Assembly: GCA_036971615.1 (NCBI GenBank)
Contig: JAYKKR010000013.1
Location: 496,001 to 560,000, forward strand
Direction of reading: 5' to 3'
DNA from: Amyloporia xantha
Lineage: Eukaryota; Basidiomycota; Agaricomycetes; Polyporales; Adustoporiaceae
DNA: 64,000 bases
A model generated the notes under the pieces. That model was not told the origin of the DNA. It was given only the letters and a program-made list of their open reading frames with translations, and did no database searches. A program made the translations under genes and the position numbers. Below, piece after piece: positions 62,801 to 64,000 of the stretch; position 1 is the first letter of the stretch; every line of letters starts with the position of its first letter.

Positions 62801-63036
62801 AGGCCATCTTCATAGCGGCAGGCGGCTTCGTGTTCGTTGCGATCATATTTATGTTCATGGTTCGCCCCGATGCGGGTGCCAAAGGCAGGCGAAGGACTCG
62901 ACGGCTTGAGGACATCGAAATTGAGCGCGGCCGATCACGGATCAGCAAAGATATCAGCAAGTCTAGCGTGCAGGTCACTGTAGGGTCTGTCAGCGAGAGC
63001 TTCTCTGGAGTCGAGTCCGGGTCGGCGCCGCGGTAA
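59820..63036 (+). CDS. MFS transporter with long first intron and a frame break
   Basis: Plasma-membrane or vacuolar carrier of the major facilitator superfamily. Exon 1 (59820-60067) is a cytosolic leader (MEDDTVFQATDPIGSSTISV to RARPLW). After a 767-nt intron come LVPFSITASLV and RGMTLGPRVEIFTQL. Then LQTIMTFTMGVLSALTTGWW with GHFGEMHGRTRVL (MFS loop 2-3 motif), LTFILVSTPHSIFAAHG, GWQTLQAGINAYVSDCTSD and RFTGASFLGLSVGPAIGAFL. The second half carries HGFLAGFLGPFALLAPRK, SYYISAMGAARTMYLLVLMP, MFTAFTALSSFGAGVDPALQ and a basic tail ending ESGSAPR. A one-base shift at GGG (61900-61902) separates the two halves. Confidence 0.82.
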
Positions 63037-63775
63037 TGGTGTCATTGTCCAGGTCGCGGTTCCTGTTACGGCAGTACTTCATCGACGCTAATCCTACTGT
63101 ATGTATGCGTAGAATGCTCTTATAGTTCGAATCACATATTATTCTCTGGTTGATAATCATTGCTCGTCTCCTGAGTTTCTTGGCTGATACCCCCGACACG
63201 GGCTCCGGTCATTTCTTGAATGCCCCGGCGAGGTGGTATATGAGACTCATGCCTAGCATGCGACGAGGCAGTGCGCGTGTGGGAGGTGTTTACAACATGA
63301 GGCGCGGCAGGTCCACATGGACATCCTAGCTCAAAGTGCTTTCGTCCTCAGGAAGATGGAAAACATCGGGAATGCGGCTACGTCCCACTGATTGATAGAT
63401 CGTATGTGCACTGAATGATGCAACCTGTAGACTGCGCTGTTCCATTTCAACCGATTATAATAGCGAAGCGGCCCACTGACCATCGACCCCACGGCCTCGT
63501 CGGACTACACGGTCGATGACGAGCGCTGGACTCAGACTCCTGCAATGCGGTACAGAAGTTGCGAGATGTGTGCGCCGAGAAATTAATAATGAACGATTGT
63601 GAATATTCAGCATCGCACTTGGTGGAGGGGGCGGGTGAGCAGGAGGCGAGTACAGGCTAATGCCACTCCTTGGTACATGGTCCGTTGGGACGACGGGGAC
63701 ATGAATCCGGCTCGAAGGGATGGCAATCGAGGTTACGGACTGGCGCACTACGGGCGTGTATCCTGACCTACATAT
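63037..63775. other. Intergenic stretch, no gene seen
   Basis: About 0.74 kb between the MFS stop and the start of the right-edge F-box gene. A 97-codon minus-strand frame (63748-63455) is Pro/Ser-rich without a recognisable domain. Confidence 0.45.
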
Positions 63776-64000
63776 ATGTCAATGTCCGGTTATACCTTCG
63801 ATGCAGCCAAGGCATTGGGCAACGAAATGCTGCCGTCATCGCTCCCCATCGAGCTCTGGGAATGTGTCAGTGGCTACTTGCGGTATGACCTCGACGCGCT
63901 GTTGGCCTGCAAGAGAGTCTGTCGTGCGCTGTATGGCATGTGCGAACTATATGCGCCGGAGGAGTTCTATAGATTGAATGTGACGCTGCGGTGTCGAAGC
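63776..64000 (+). CDS. F-box protein, N-terminal part only
   Basis: Starts MSMSGYTFDAAKALGNEMLP and runs in frame to the window edge (75 codons). SSLPIELWECVSGYLRYDLD, ALLACKRVCRALYGMCELYA and PEEFYRLNVTLRC form a recognisable F-box. The rest of the gene lies outside. Confidence 0.78.
   Translation, partial: MSMSGYTFDAAKALGNEMLPSSLPIELWECVSGYLRYDLDALLACKRVCRALYGMCELYAPEEFYRLNVTLRCRS

Noticed and set aside
63121..63140. GTTCGAATC resembling a tRNA T loop
   Set aside because: The flanking five bases do not pair and no D arm or acceptor stem is present.

Overview
The window is nuclear DNA of a filamentous basidiomycete, most likely an Agaricomycete. Genes are dense and split by many introns of about 45-60 nt. 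Families typical of that group are present: F-box and BTB proteins, an OLA1 ATPase, a mucin-like membrane protein and a Copia element. No gene was compared with a database; products come from recognised motifs and from reading exon junctions by eye.

Layout. 1-30 kb is ordinary gene space: a DDT-domain chromatin protein (runs off the left edge), an Alba-like protein, the DEAD-box helicase DBP2, a Ras/Rap-type GTPase, an SR-type cyclophilin, a broken-looking UBX protein, a PITH protein, Mediator subunit 25, a small anchored cell-surface protein, OLA1, an IMD/BAR-like protein and a large single-pass membrane protein. Several pairs are divergent with 0.3-0.6 kb between starts.

30.9-50.2 kb is a mobile-element island. 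It holds two fold-back elements flanked by TA; a decayed zinc-finger gene; an intact F-box-like gene; and a 12.1-kb DNA transposon with ~55-bp terminal inverted repeats and a 6-bp target duplication. That transposon encodes a DDE integrase-type transposase and a second protein, and it also contains an intact BTB gene. A full Copia retrotransposon with identical LTRs sits inside the transposase gene, and a 218-bp insertion interrupts the same gene. To the right, a 1.56-kb inverted-repeat element with an 8-bp duplication is nested in a smaller inverted-repeat element.

50.3-64 kb returns to gene space: an F-box gene, an OPT transporter, the PP2A methylesterase PPME1, Mediator subunit 19, an MFS transporter and the start of another F-box gene.

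Points that stand out: the BTB-bearing, two-gene transposon; a pair of paralogous snoRNA-like units inside one OLA1 intron; the 632-nt DBP2 intron between helicase motifs V and VI; and seven single- or double-base frame breaks, nearly all at homopolymers, in otherwise conserved genes. The last pattern suggests residual assembly errors rather than decay in at least some of these genes.
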